A stretch of 64,000 nucleotides of DNA, taken from NCBI GenBank assembly GCA_041745765.1, contig JBGTIH010000094.1, forward strand, positions 1-64,000, read 5' to 3'. Shown piece by piece: positions 52,336-61,200 of the stretch. Both the position numbers and the translations under genes were made by a program. Origin of the DNA: JAHCHG01 sp041745765 (GTDB lineage: Bacteria; Acidobacteriota; Blastocatellia; Pyrinomonadales; Pyrinomonadaceae). The first letter of the stretch is position 1; every line of letters begins with the position of its first letter. The notes beneath the pieces are model-generated. The model was not told where the DNA came from. It made no database searches and saw only the letters and a program-made list of their open reading frames with translations.

Positions 52336-52749
52336 ATTCTTTTACCTCGAAAGAAGAAATTCAAAATTTAAAATGCAAGTGACAATTTTTGGCACATTTT
52401 TTTGACAAGTTCCGACATTTAACCCCTAAAATCCCGTCTAATTCTTTTGCTAAAGCATTTATTCACTTGTTTTATCCAATATATTTCATAACTTTGAAGT
52501 CTTGCCGAATTACTTTACTGCAACGATTGTGCCAAAATTTCCGTCGGGCAATTTCAAAAAAAACGTACAAACATTTTGGTTTGAAATGGTTAATATTTTC
52601 TTATAATTATTTTTTTTTAGATTATCGAAAAAAATAGTTGTTGTTCAAAGTTTTATTTTTTGATAGATTTCTTATAAGTTATATGGCTTAAATAATTATT
52701 ATGAAATTTCGCTTTTGAAATTTCGATTTTTTTACTGGAGAAATGGAAA
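52336..52749. other. 414-base AT-rich intergenic region upstream of speA
   Basis: Between the divergent prepilin and speA genes. A possible promoter for speA is TTGAAA (52581-52586) and TATAAT (52602-52607) with a 15-base spacer, shorter than ideal. Two GAAATTTCG copies occur near 52705-52726. The open frame across 52389-52637 has no protein-like features and is rejected. Confidence 0.45.
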
Positions 52750-54705
52750 TTGAGCGCGGTCACAGAAAAGAACATTGAAACTTACGGGATTGATAATTGG
52801 GGCGCAAATTATTTTGGAGTTAATAAAAAAGGAAATTTAACAGTCCGCGCCTCTGAAAACGAAAACCTTTCGGCAGATTTAAAGGAAATAATAGACGATT
52901 TGCAAAAACGCGGCATCAGCACGCCGGTTTTGCTGCGCTTTCCGCAATTGCTTTTCGGTCAGGTTCAAAAACTTCAAAAAGCTTTTAAGAATTCAATGAA
53001 GGAATTCGGATATGAAGGCAAGCATTTGTGCGTCTATCCGATGAAAGTTAATTCAAACCGCGCCGTAGTTGAGGAATATCTCCGAGAAGCGTCGCGCTAT
53101 GATTACGGTTTAGAAGCCGGTTCAAAAGCCGAACTTTACGCCGCTCTGGCAATGGAGCAAACCTCTGAAAGTTTGCTTATCCTCAATGGTTTCAAGGATA
53201 AAGATTTTGTCAGACTGGCATTTGTCGGCGCACAAGCCGGAAAAAAAATCGTTATCGTCATCGAAAAACTCAGCGAACTCGAACACACCTTAAAAATCGC
53301 CGACGAACTTTCCGCCGAAAATCCCGATGTTAATCTGCCGATGCTCGGCGTTCGCGTCAAACTTTACTCAAAAGGTTCGGGAAAATGGGAAAAATCGGGC
53401 GGCGAAGCGGCGAAATTCGGCTTGACGACAACCGAGATTTTAGAAGTCATCCGCCGCTTAAATGAAGCCGGACGAACCGATATGCTCAAATTGCTGCATC
53501 TTCATATCGGCTCGCAACTGACTGATATTAAACGCATTAAGAACGCGATGAAGGAAGCCGCGCGAACTTATGCGAAAATCAAACAATTGAATATTCCAAT
53601 TGAATATTTGGATGTCGGTGGCGGCATGGCAGTTGATTACGACGGTTCGCGCACATCTTATGAATCTTCAGCAAACTACAACGCGCAGGAATTTGCTAAC
53701 GACGTAATTTATGTAATCAAAACAGTTTGCGATGACGAAAATGTACCACATCCGACGATCATCCAGGAATCGGGGCGTTTTCTGACGGCGTATCACGCGA
53801 TTTTGGTGACTAATATTCAAGACGAGATCGAAACCGTTGTCGAAGATTTAACACCGATGGAAATTGACGAAGACGATCCGCAGGTCGTCAAAGAACTCTA
53901 TGATCTGCGCGAAAGCATCAACGGGAAAAATTACCGCGAATACTATCACGACGCGCTCGAACACCGTGAAGAACTCTTTACGATGTTTATTCTCGGCTTG
54001 ATTTCTCTGGAAGATCGTGGTAAAGGCGAAGTTTTGTTCTGGGATGTCTGCGAACAAGCCGATAAATTTGCCCAACAGAAAAAATATGTAGCCGAAGAAT
54101 TTAACGATTTGCGCCGTCTTTTATGTGCAAAATATCTGGCAAATTTTTCTGTTTTTCGCTCAATACCGGATAATTGGGCATTGGAGCAGCTTTTTCCGAT
54201 TGTGCCGATTCACCGGCTTAATAAAAAATTAACCGAATATGCTACTCTTTGTGATATAACTTGCGATTCTGACGGTATTGTTGATAAATTCGTGGATTTG
54301 CACGACGAAAAACCCGTCCTTGAACTGCACAAATTGGATAAAAATGAGCCTTATTATCTGGCAATAATGTTGGTCGGCGCATATCAGGAAGTAATGGGCA
54401 ATAATCATAATTTATTCGGTGTTCCGCACGAAGCTCATATCCATATCAGCGAAGACGGTTTTATTATCAAAAAAGTTATTCAAGGAGCAACGCTCGGCGA
54501 CGCTCTGGAAACTGTCCGTTTTGACGGAGCGCAGCTTCACGACCAGTTCAGGCGCATTGTTATGAAAAGAATTAAAGACGGTGAAATCACCGCCAAAAAA
54601 GGAAATGAGTTGATTGAATATTACGAAAAACAAGTTGATAGTTATACTTATCTTTCGTTAAATGAAAATAATTCCAAAGCACTAAATCAATCAAACAAAA
54701 AGTAA
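52750..54705 (+). CDS. speA: Biosynthetic arginine decarboxylase
   Basis: Converts arginine to agmatine, with PLP, in the cytoplasm. 651 residues, as expected for SpeA (fold III with insertion). The start reads YGIDNWGANYFGVNKKGN; the PLP-lysine region is LCVYPMKVNSNR (near 95), and HLHIGSQLTDI (near 255) and GGGMAVDYDG (near 292) are typical, with the product-binding FWDVCEQAD (near 435) late. The start codon is TTG at 52750, supported by GGAG at 52736-52739; the nearby ATG is out of frame. It begins a plus-strand series with the deoxyhypusine-synthase-like gene and speB. Confidence 0.95.
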   Translation: MSAVTEKNIETYGIDNWGANYFGVNKKGNLTVRASENENLSADLKEIIDDLQKRGISTPVLLRFPQLLFGQVQKLQKAFKNSMKEFGYEGKHLCVYPMKVNSNRAVVEEYLREASRYDYGLEAGSKAELYAALAMEQTSESLLILNGFKDKDFVRLAFVGAQAGKKIVIVIEKLSELEHTLKIADELSAENPDVNLPMLGVRVKLYSKGSGKWEKSGGEAAKFGLTTTEILEVIRRLNEAGRTDMLKLLHLHIGSQLTDIKRIKNAMKEAARTYAKIKQLNIPIEYLDVGGGMAVDYDGSRTSYESSANYNAQEFANDVIYVIKTVCDDENVPHPTIIQESGRFLTAYHAILVTNIQDEIETVVEDLTPMEIDEDDPQVVKELYDLRESINGKNYREYYHDALEHREELFTMFILGLISLEDRGKGEVLFWDVCEQADKFAQQKKYVAEEFNDLRRLLCAKYLANFSVFRSIPDNWALEQLFPIVPIHRLNKKLTEYATLCDITCDSDGIVDKFVDLHDEKPVLELHKLDKNEPYYLAIMLVGAYQEVMGNNHNLFGVPHEAHIHISEDGFIIKKVIQGATLGDALETVRFDGAQLHDQFRRIVMKRIKDGEITAKKGNELIEYYEKQVDSYTYLSLNENNSKALNQSNKK

Positions 54706-54769
54706 TAAAAAGAATTTAGTTTATCTGATATAAGACATTTATTTATACAAAATTGATACGGAGATATAT

Positions 54770-55831
54770 ATGGCAACACAACGAAAATCAAAGGCTTCAA
54801 AATTTTTAACCGTTCCGACCCGACCGATTCCGGTTGACCGCGACCGATCGGTCGCCGGACTTCTCGAAAAAATGGAAGGCGCGGGTTTCGGTGCAAAGCA
54901 ACTGGCTGAATCACACCGCATCTGGCTTGATATGCTCGACGATACGACGACCATTTATCTATGCGGTTCGGGAAATCTAATTCCTTCGGGAATGCGCCGA
55001 TTGCTGGCTTATGTCGTCAAAAACCGTTTCGTTGATGTTCTGGTTCTTTCCGGTTCGGTAATTTTTCACGATATTCACGAAATTCTCGGACGCAATCATT
55101 ATCAGGCTCATCCGAGTATGAGCGATGAAGAATTAGAAGACGCAGAAGTTACTCGCGTCGGCGATATGCTTTCAAACCAGGAAGAATACCGCGAAGCCGA
55201 CGAATGGATCGGAAGTGTAATTAATCAATTAGAATTGTCGCGTTCTTATTCGGTGCGCGAATTTCTGCATCTTTTAGGACGGGAACTGGCGGAAATCGCT
55301 CACGAAGATGGCATTTTAACCGCCGCTTTTAAATCGCGCGTTCCGGTTTATTGTCCCGATCTGCTTTCGACCGAACTTTCCGTCGGCATTGCTCGAAGCC
55401 GTTTTGAAAAGAAAGTTCAGTTTAATTTCGACATTACGCAGGACACGATGGAAATGATGCAGATTGCCGAAAAAACGCGTAATTCCGGTGTAATTACGTT
55501 GGGAAGCGTGTGCAGTCAAAATATGGTTAATATGGCGGAAATTTCTTCGTATATTACGCGCACGAATCCGCGCGGACATAAATACGCCGTTTCGATCACG
55601 ACCGACTCCGTTCCGCTCGATACGAGAACGCCTTCATTCGGCGGAAGTCATCGCAATATGTTCGGCAAACTTTTGAAAAACGCGACGACCGCGTATGTGC
55701 CGAGCGATCCTTCAATCGCTCTGCCGATGCTCGTTACCGCGCTTTCACAAACCGCCGCGAAATTTATGAAAACACGCAAACGTCCGAGTTTTAGCTTTTC
55801 CGGTAAAGAATTAGGAATTGAAATCCCGTAG
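54770..55831 (+). CDS. Deoxyhypusine synthase-like protein
   Basis: 353 residues, cytoplasmic. Eukaryotic and archaeal deoxyhypusine synthase transfers an aminobutyl group from spermidine to a Lys of eIF5A; bacterial homologues include homospermidine synthases. The NAD-fold framework is visible (LCGSGNLIPSGMRRL; VLVLSGSVIFHDIHE; FNFDITQDTMEMMQI). The active-site Lys would be Lys300 in NMFGKLL. The canonical loop around it (GARPDEAVSWGK) is replaced by SFGGSHRNMFGK, and the NAD/substrate loop reads GSVCSQNMVNMAE. The gene lies between speA and speB, so a polyamine role is very likely, but the reaction cannot be named. EIF5A does not exist in bacteria, so classical deoxyhypusine synthesis is excluded. 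Confidence 0.8.
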   Translation: MATQRKSKASKFLTVPTRPIPVDRDRSVAGLLEKMEGAGFGAKQLAESHRIWLDMLDDTTTIYLCGSGNLIPSGMRRLLAYVVKNRFVDVLVLSGSVIFHDIHEILGRNHYQAHPSMSDEELEDAEVTRVGDMLSNQEEYREADEWIGSVINQLELSRSYSVREFLHLLGRELAEIAHEDGILTAAFKSRVPVYCPDLLSTELSVGIARSRFEKKVQFNFDITQDTMEMMQIAEKTRNSGVITLGSVCSQNMVNMAEISSYITRTNPRGHKYAVSITTDSVPLDTRTPSFGGSHRNMFGKLLKNATTAYVPSDPSIALPMLVTALSQTAAKFMKTRKRPSFSFSGKELGIEIP

Positions 55832-55843
55832 AAAGTCCTGTAA

Positions 55844-55970
55844 GTCTAGTCATTCTGGGAAGTCTGAGAAGGTTGGGAAGAACTTACACTTTCCTATCTA
55901 ATTAATTTTATAAGACTTCAAAGACTGACTAGACTTCCAAGTCTTTCCAGACTTCCCAGACTGACTAGAC
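55844..55970. repeat. 127-bp element with 23-bp inverted ends between the DHS-like gene and speB
   Basis: GTCTAGTCATTCTGGGAAGT (23-base arm, 55844-55866) is matched in inverse by 55948-55970 at 22 of 23 positions. A further partial copy (GACTGACTAGACTTCC) lies at 55923-55938. It starts 12 bases after the DHS-like stop and ends 7 bases before speB. Confidence 0.8.
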
Positions 55971-55977
55971 TTTTATT

Positions 55978-56889
55978 ATGAGTGAATCAGCTAAATTACC
56001 AATGAATTTCGGCGGAATTGAAGAACCGGAATATTCTGCTTTTGATGCTTCGAGAATTCTTGTTTTGCCCGTTTCTTATGAAGGAACGGTTTCGTTCGGA
56101 ACGGGAACGGGCGCGGGCGCGATGGCGATTATTGATGCTTCGCGCAATATGGAACTTTACGAAGAAGAAACCGATTCGGAAGTTTATAAAATCGGGATTC
56201 ACACGCTCAACGAATTCAAACCGCGCGAAACTCCCGAAGCGATGATGAATGATCTCTATGAACATTCCAAAGAATTGCTCAAATCCGATAAATTCTTGTG
56301 CATGCTCGGCGGTGAACATTCAGTCAGCGCGCCGATAATTCGCGCCCACGCCGAAAAATATCATAATCTTTCGATTTTGCAGATTGATGCCCACGCCGAT
56401 CTGCGCGACGAATACGACGGAACACCGCATTCGCACGCTTCGATTATGGCTCGTGTCGTCAAAGATTTGAAAATTCCATCTGTTCAAGTCGGAATCCGTT
56501 CGATTTCCGCTGAAGAAGCAAAAGAACTCGATGCCGGTTTGCCGACCAAAATTTTCTGGGCGCGAGACATCGCCGGAAGAACGCACTGGATTGATGATGC
56601 CGTTGACTCTTTGACCGAAAATGTCTATCTGACAATTGATATTGACGGACTCGATCCGAGCATAATGCCGACGACGGGAACGCCTGAACCCGGCGGTTTG
56701 GGTTGGTATGAAACGCTCAAACTTATCCGCAAACTCGCCAAAAAACGCCGCATTGTCGGAATGGATTTGGTTGAATATTCGTTTGTTGAAAATCAGGACG
56801 CTCCGGCTTTTTTATGTGCAAAATTAGTTTATAAATCGCTGTCTTATATTTTTAACAACGATAGCCCGAAAGTAGTAGGGAGAAATTAG
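55978..56889 (+). CDS. speB: Agmatinase (ureohydrolase family)
   Basis: Hydrolyses agmatine to putrescine and urea with a binuclear Mn centre, in the cytoplasm. 303 residues. Metal ligands: His114 in GGEHSVSAP, Asp137, His139 and Asp141 in QIDAHADLRDEY, and Asp221 and Asp223 in TIDIDGLDPS. HSHAS (151-155) is the expected substrate/metal His region. The distinction from arginase or related ureohydrolases rests on the speA linkage. The gene starts 7 bases after the palindromic element. It completes the arginine-agmatine-putrescine route with speA. Confidence 0.9.
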   Translation: MSESAKLPMNFGGIEEPEYSAFDASRILVLPVSYEGTVSFGTGTGAGAMAIIDASRNMELYEEETDSEVYKIGIHTLNEFKPRETPEAMMNDLYEHSKELLKSDKFLCMLGGEHSVSAPIIRAHAEKYHNLSILQIDAHADLRDEYDGTPHSHASIMARVVKDLKIPSVQVGIRSISAEEAKELDAGLPTKIFWARDIAGRTHWIDDAVDSLTENVYLTIDIDGLDPSIMPTTGTPEPGGLGWYETLKLIRKLAKKRRIVGMDLVEYSFVENQDAPAFLCAKLVYKSLSYIFNNDSPKVVGRN

Positions 56890-56962
56890 TCAAAAAATTC
56901 TATATTTAAAAGTCTGATTAACCGATTTTTTTATTATTTTACGAATTTTTTGTAAAAAACCG

Positions 56963-57340
56963 ATGAAACTTTTTAAAGTCTCCGAAGCCAACAAATTGTT
57001 ACCTGAAATTATTCCGAAACTTAAAAAAATTAGGTTAAGATATTCCCAAATTTCCCTGTTAGATAAATCGGTAAAAGCGGCGGCGGCGGCGGCAAAATTA
57101 GGCGGCGGCGGAATGAAAGGAGGTTCGAGATATATCGAATCGCTTTTTGAAATTGGCAAATTAACTATTGAAATCAATAACTTAGGCATTCAGTTAAAAG
57201 ATCATACGCGCGGCTTGATTGATTTTCCGGCAAAGCGCGACGGTCGTATTGTTTTACTTTGCTGGCAACTTGGCGAAGAAGCTGAAATAAATTGGTGGCA
57301 CGAATTAGAAGGTGGATTTTCAGCAAGAAAACCACTCTGA
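56963..57340 (+). CDS. DUF2203-domain protein
   Basis: 125 residues, cytoplasmic. The pattern KLFKVSEANKLLPEIIPKLK, then GLIDFPAKRDGRIVLLCWQL and WWHELEGGFSARKPL is the DUF2203 family signature. Its function is unknown. An Ala-rich patch (KAAAAAAKLGGGG) lies mid-chain. It sits alone between speB and the RDD gene, with 73 and 172-base gaps. Confidence 0.85.
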   Translation: MKLFKVSEANKLLPEIIPKLKKIRLRYSQISLLDKSVKAAAAAAKLGGGGMKGGSRYIESLFEIGKLTIEINNLGIQLKDHTRGLIDFPAKRDGRIVLLCWQLGEEAEINWWHELEGGFSARKPL

Positions 57341-57512
57341 TTTTTGTATTTTTTACGGCTTTTTTTCTTAAAACCTCTTAAAGCTATGTGTTCGCAAAAA
57401 TTTACTATTGACTAGTTAAAGTAACTTCTGATATTATCCACAAAGTTTATTACATTTCAAAGGTTTCCCTAATCTCTTTAGAAATCCATTTCTGATAAAT
57501 TCTTTTAAAATT

Positions 57513-58955
57513 ATGAAATGTCCAGGTTGTAACCGAGATAACACATTTACTTTATCAATTTGCCCGAGTTGCGGCACAATGATTGGCGATTCTGTTCGAG
57601 AAGAGTTGATTTCAAAAATAACTCCTCTGATTAAAACATTTCCGAAACCGATCCCAAAACCTGAAAATCTAGATTTACGAGGCGATTCTCCTGTGCAAAA
57701 CACCCAAAAACCAAAATTTACAGTTACACCGCAAAACATCGAAGCAACCGCAAAACCCGACATCAGAGCGGAAATTCAGCTGGCTACTTTTGAAACATCT
57801 GACTTGGATATTAAGCATACAAACCCTACATTAGTTGAGTTTCACAATAAAAACGCCTCTCTTCCCGAATGGCGTTTGCAGTTGAAAAATGCCGTTCGTC
57901 AAAGAAATGACAAAGTTCACGGAATTGCTGAAAATCCAGCTTCGCCAAAAAGCTTAAAAACCGCTCAATCACCTGTTTTACAAAACAGAAAAACGGCAAC
58001 AAGCGGCGCAAATGCTTTAAAAATCGAAGAAATTACCGAACCGTTGATGGAAGAAGTTTCTAATCCGCAACAGAATGTTTCTAATCCGAAACTGGCAGCG
58101 GCATTGAAAAGAATTGAAAAATCCAAAAAAGAATTTTTGGACAACGAAAAAGCGTCGGTGCAAAATACTGAAACCGCCGGAAAACGTAATTCCGTGCTTT
58201 ATTTTACGGCAAAACCGAATGATCATTTGCCTAAATCGAATTATTCCAATAATTCAGTCGAATTTGAAGCCAAGCCGAAAACAATATCTACATTACGAAC
58301 TGCCGACGAAAAACTGAATACAAATAAATTGCCGAACTTGCCGAAACCTGCCAAAATTTCAACAAGTTTCAATCATCGTCCGGTCGTTTCGGAAGTTATC
58401 GAAACTAATTTTGTTCAAAAACAATTTGAAAAACAGGAACTAGTCGAACAAGAAATTATCGAAGTTCCCGAAATAATCGAAGTAATCGAAGAAATCAAAG
58501 AAATCGAACCGGAAGAAACGGAGATTGAGGAAATTGAAGAAATTGACGACTGCGCTCCGTTTGCGATGCGTTTTAATGCCGGACTTTTCGATTTAATTAT
58601 CGGTTCGTTTGCCGGTCTTCTGCTTCTGACACCGATTATGGCAATGGGCGGAAACTGGTTCACACTTAGCGGTTTTTTCGCATTTTTGGCAACAACTTCG
58701 ATTGTGATGTTTATTTATATGACCGCCGCAATCGGTTATTACGGCAGAACTTTCGGAATGAAATTGTTTTCGCTGGAAGTCGTTGACATCGAAGGCGAAG
58801 AATATCCGACTCTGCATCAAGCCGCTGTAAGTTCTTGTGTTTATTTGATTTCGCTCGCTTTAGGAGGAATCGGTTTTCTGACGCTTCTATTCAACGCAGA
58901 AAAACGCGCCGCACACGATATTGTTTCGCGCACAATTGTCGTCAAAGAATTTTAA
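57513..58955 (+). CDS. Zinc-ribbon RDD-family membrane protein
   Basis: 480 residues. An N-terminal zinc ribbon (Cys3, Cys6, Cys17, Cys20) is followed by a long, poorly conserved, charged linker (about 25-340) with a Glu/Ile-rich repeat at about 310-345 (VEQEIIEVPEIIEVIEEIKE). The RDD domain has three hydrophobic segments (about 350-480), with ARG/ASP marks (MRFNAGLFDLIIG; YYGRTFGMKLFSLEVVD; NAEKRAAHDIVSRT). RDD proteins are membrane proteins with unclear function, sometimes linked to transport. The ribbon-linker-membrane build echoes other proteins in the window. Confidence 0.8.
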   Translation: MKCPGCNRDNTFTLSICPSCGTMIGDSVREELISKITPLIKTFPKPIPKPENLDLRGDSPVQNTQKPKFTVTPQNIEATAKPDIRAEIQLATFETSDLDIKHTNPTLVEFHNKNASLPEWRLQLKNAVRQRNDKVHGIAENPASPKSLKTAQSPVLQNRKTATSGANALKIEEITEPLMEEVSNPQQNVSNPKLAAALKRIEKSKKEFLDNEKASVQNTETAGKRNSVLYFTAKPNDHLPKSNYSNNSVEFEAKPKTISTLRTADEKLNTNKLPNLPKPAKISTSFNHRPVVSEVIETNFVQKQFEKQELVEQEIIEVPEIIEVIEEIKEIEPEETEIEEIEEIDDCAPFAMRFNAGLFDLIIGSFAGLLLLTPIMAMGGNWFTLSGFFAFLATTSIVMFIYMTAAIGYYGRTFGMKLFSLEVVDIEGEEYPTLHQAAVSSCVYLISLALGGIGFLTLLFNAEKRAAHDIVSRTIVVKEF

Positions 58956-59062
58956 CTGATTTTTTATTGATTTCTTTAGATTGCCTCCAACTCCGGTTGG
59001 AGGTTATTTTGTTTAAAGGGCAGAAACCAGACATTTTTTGAGGGGGCGAAATATAAACAAAA

Positions 59063-60502
59063 ATGAACGAACCTACTTTTCAAAAAATTATTGCTGAGCT
59101 TGAATCGGAACTTGTCGAGCAGAAGTTCGGCAAAATTTTTCCGCTTTCTCGACTGTCGCTGGCGTTTGATTTTCGCCTGCCCGATTCAAAATATCTTTTC
59201 ATCTCCATCGAACCGACTGCGCCGCGTGTTTATCTGGTCAAACGGCGTTTTAAGGATTTGGAAAAGCAAGCTAAAAACCCGAATTCGTTTGTCCAACTTT
59301 TGCGCTCGCGGCTTTCCAACGGAATTCTCGAAACACTCGAAAAATTTTCCGGCGAACGGATTCTTAAATTTACTTTTTCAACGCAAAACGATGTCGGGCA
59401 AAATGAAATATATCATTTGATCGCGCAGTTTACGGGGCGTTCTGCGAATCTATTTCTGCTTGATGAAAAAAATTTTATTTTAGATTCGATCCGCGAAAAT
59501 TCCGGCGAAGGTCAGGAAATCGCCGACAAATATGCGCCGCCGGTTCGTGAAAGCGAGAATACAAGAAAGCGAGAAGGCGAAATTTTTCCGAAACAGAATT
59601 TTGAGAGTTTGTCCGAGGCTTTGGATAATTTTTATCTTGAAAAGGAAATGGAGATTTCCTTTCAAAATAAAGCTAAAACCGCACGCGCACGTTTAAAAAA
59701 AGAAATTGATAAACGCCGGAAATTACTCGAAAACCTTGGGAAAGACCGCAAAAATCACGGCGATGCGGAAACTTGGAAACGCTACGGCGATCTGCTTCTG
59801 GCAAATCTCGCAACGGCAAAACGCGACGGAAATAAGATTTTCGTAACCGATTATTACGACGAAAACACGCCGACCATTGAGATCGAAATTAACGAAAACG
59901 ACACAATTAACGCGGCGGCGGAAAAGTTTTTCAAACGCTACACAAAGGCGCGAAATGCGCAGGTTGAAATAAAAAAACGCCTCGAAATCGCCGAAGCGGA
60001 ATTAGCGGAATTAAATGCAAAAAAAGAACGGCTTGAAACCGCGATTGAAGAAAAGGACGAAGGATTTTTAGCGAGTTTAACGGACGAAAAACCGCAGAAT
60101 CTGCACGCGAAATCCAAAAATAAACAAACGGAGAATTTTTCCGGCGCACGGCAATTCACATCGTCGGAAGGTTTTGAAATCCTCGTCGGCAGACGCGCTA
60201 AAGATAATGATTTTCTAACTTTCCGCGTCGCCAAATCGCTCGATCTATGGATGCACGCGGCGGATTATCCGGGTTCGCACGTCGTCGTAAAAAATCCGAA
60301 CCGTCAGGAAATCCCGCCGAAAACGCTGCTCGAAGCCGCGCAAATCGCCGCCTTTTACTCTCAGGCAAAATCGCAGGGCAAAGTCGCCGTTCATTACACG
60401 CAGAAAAAATTCGTCAACAAACCGAAAGGCGCAGTTCCCGGTTTGGTCTCACTTTCGAGTTTTAAAACGATTCTGGTCGAGCCGAAGATTTTTGAGAATT
60501 AA
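59063..60502 (+). CDS. NFACT protein, RqcH-like (ribosome-associated quality control)
   Basis: 479 residues. NFACT-N (about 1-170), a helical coiled-coil hairpin (about 190-330) and the NFACT-R RNA-binding domain (about 365-475; SSEGFEILVGRRAKDNDFLT; LWMHAADYPGSHVVV). RqcH binds stalled 50S-peptidyl-tRNA complexes and adds alanine tails. The Asp-Arg pair needed in characterised RqcH corresponds to Glu98-Arg99 in SGERILKF, a conservative change. Shorter than the roughly 570 residues of the Bacillus protein. It is convergent with the TlpA-like gene and separated by a 32-bp inverted repeat. Confidence 0.85.
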   Translation: MNEPTFQKIIAELESELVEQKFGKIFPLSRLSLAFDFRLPDSKYLFISIEPTAPRVYLVKRRFKDLEKQAKNPNSFVQLLRSRLSNGILETLEKFSGERILKFTFSTQNDVGQNEIYHLIAQFTGRSANLFLLDEKNFILDSIRENSGEGQEIADKYAPPVRESENTRKREGEIFPKQNFESLSEALDNFYLEKEMEISFQNKAKTARARLKKEIDKRRKLLENLGKDRKNHGDAETWKRYGDLLLANLATAKRDGNKIFVTDYYDENTPTIEIEINENDTINAAAEKFFKRYTKARNAQVEIKKRLEIAEAELAELNAKKERLETAIEEKDEGFLASLTDEKPQNLHAKSKNKQTENFSGARQFTSSEGFEILVGRRAKDNDFLTFRVAKSLDLWMHAADYPGSHVVVKNPNRQEIPPKTLLEAAQIAAFYSQAKSQGKVAVHYTQKKFVNKPKGAVPGLVSLSSFKTILVEPKIFEN

Positions 60503-60503
60503 A

Positions 60504-60581
60504 AAAGTTTGGAGTCCCTCCTTTAGGCGGCTTTTAGCTTATAATCTCAAAAAGCCGCCTAAAGGAGGGACTCCAAACTTT
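60504..60581. terminator. 32-bp perfect inverted repeat between convergent genes
   Basis: The left arm 60504-60535 (starts AAAGTTTGGAGTCCC) and right arm 60550-60581 are exact inverse copies with a 14-base spacer. It starts two bases after the NFACT stop and ends 6 bases before the TlpA-like gene's stop. It probably acts as a bidirectional terminator; its length and GGAGTCCCTCC core are also compatible with a small palindromic element. Confidence 0.75.
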
Positions 60582-60586
60582 AAATT

Positions 60587-61189
60587 TTATTCATTCACAG
60601 TTTTCTCGACCGTTTGTTTCATTTTTTCGATGACTTTCGGGCTGGCACCGGTGAAGATTCCGGTCATTTTGCCTTCGCGGTTGATCAGAACGCTCTGCGG
60701 TATTGCCTGCAATCCGGTGAGTTTGACGAATTGATTAAACATATTCCCGTCGGCATAACCGAGCGGATAATTAAGTTTCATCTCCTGCGCAAATTCCTGA
60801 ATCATCTCGACGGTTTCCTCTTCGTCCGTGTCTAAACCGATGATTTCAAAGTTTTTATCTCTATATTTGTCCTGCATTTCGACCAGTGCGGGCATTTCTT
60901 CGCGGCACGGACCGCACCACGTCGCCCAGAGATTTACCAAAATAACCTTGCCTTTTTTGTCGGACAATTTAATCGTCGTGCCGTCAATCATTCTGACATC
61001 GGCGTTGGCAATCGCTTCCGGCAAAGGCGGATATTTTCCGTCGCTGGCGGCTTTCGGCTTTTCTTCTTTCAACCTGCTGTCATTGTCTTTCGTCGCGTTG
61101 CCATTGTTATTTTGACAAGCTGTAAAGCTCGATATTGTAAAAATTAATGCGATAAATAAACTTAAATTTATTAAAATTCTTTTCATCAA
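60587..61189 (-). CDS. TlpA-like thioredoxin-fold lipoprotein
   Basis: 200 residues, anchored in the membrane. The lipobox is SFTAC with Cys25 as the lipidated residue. The thioredoxin domain (about 60-200) has the active site WCGPC (91-95) in LVNLWATWCGPCREEMPALV, and a cis-Pro in LQAIPQSVLI. TlpA/ResA-like proteins reduce or oxidise cysteines of exported proteins or cytochromes. The linker is Asn/Lys/Asp-rich. It is convergent with the NFACT gene and downstream of the ABC transporter gene by 11 bases. Confidence 0.9.
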   Translation of the reverse strand: MMKRILINLSLFIALIFTISSFTACQNNNGNATKDNDSRLKEEKPKAASDGKYPPLPEAIANADVRMIDGTTIKLSDKKGKVILVNLWATWCGPCREEMPALVEMQDKYRDKNFEIIGLDTDEEETVEMIQEFAQEMKLNYPLGYADGNMFNQFVKLTGLQAIPQSVLINREGKMTGIFTGASPKVIEKMKQTVEKTVNE

Positions 61190-61200
61190 AACCTCTTTTT

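Noticed and set aside
52389..52637. 82-residue open frame upstream of speA
   Set aside because: AT-rich, aromatic-rich composition with no start signal or protein-like pattern; it lies in a promoter region.
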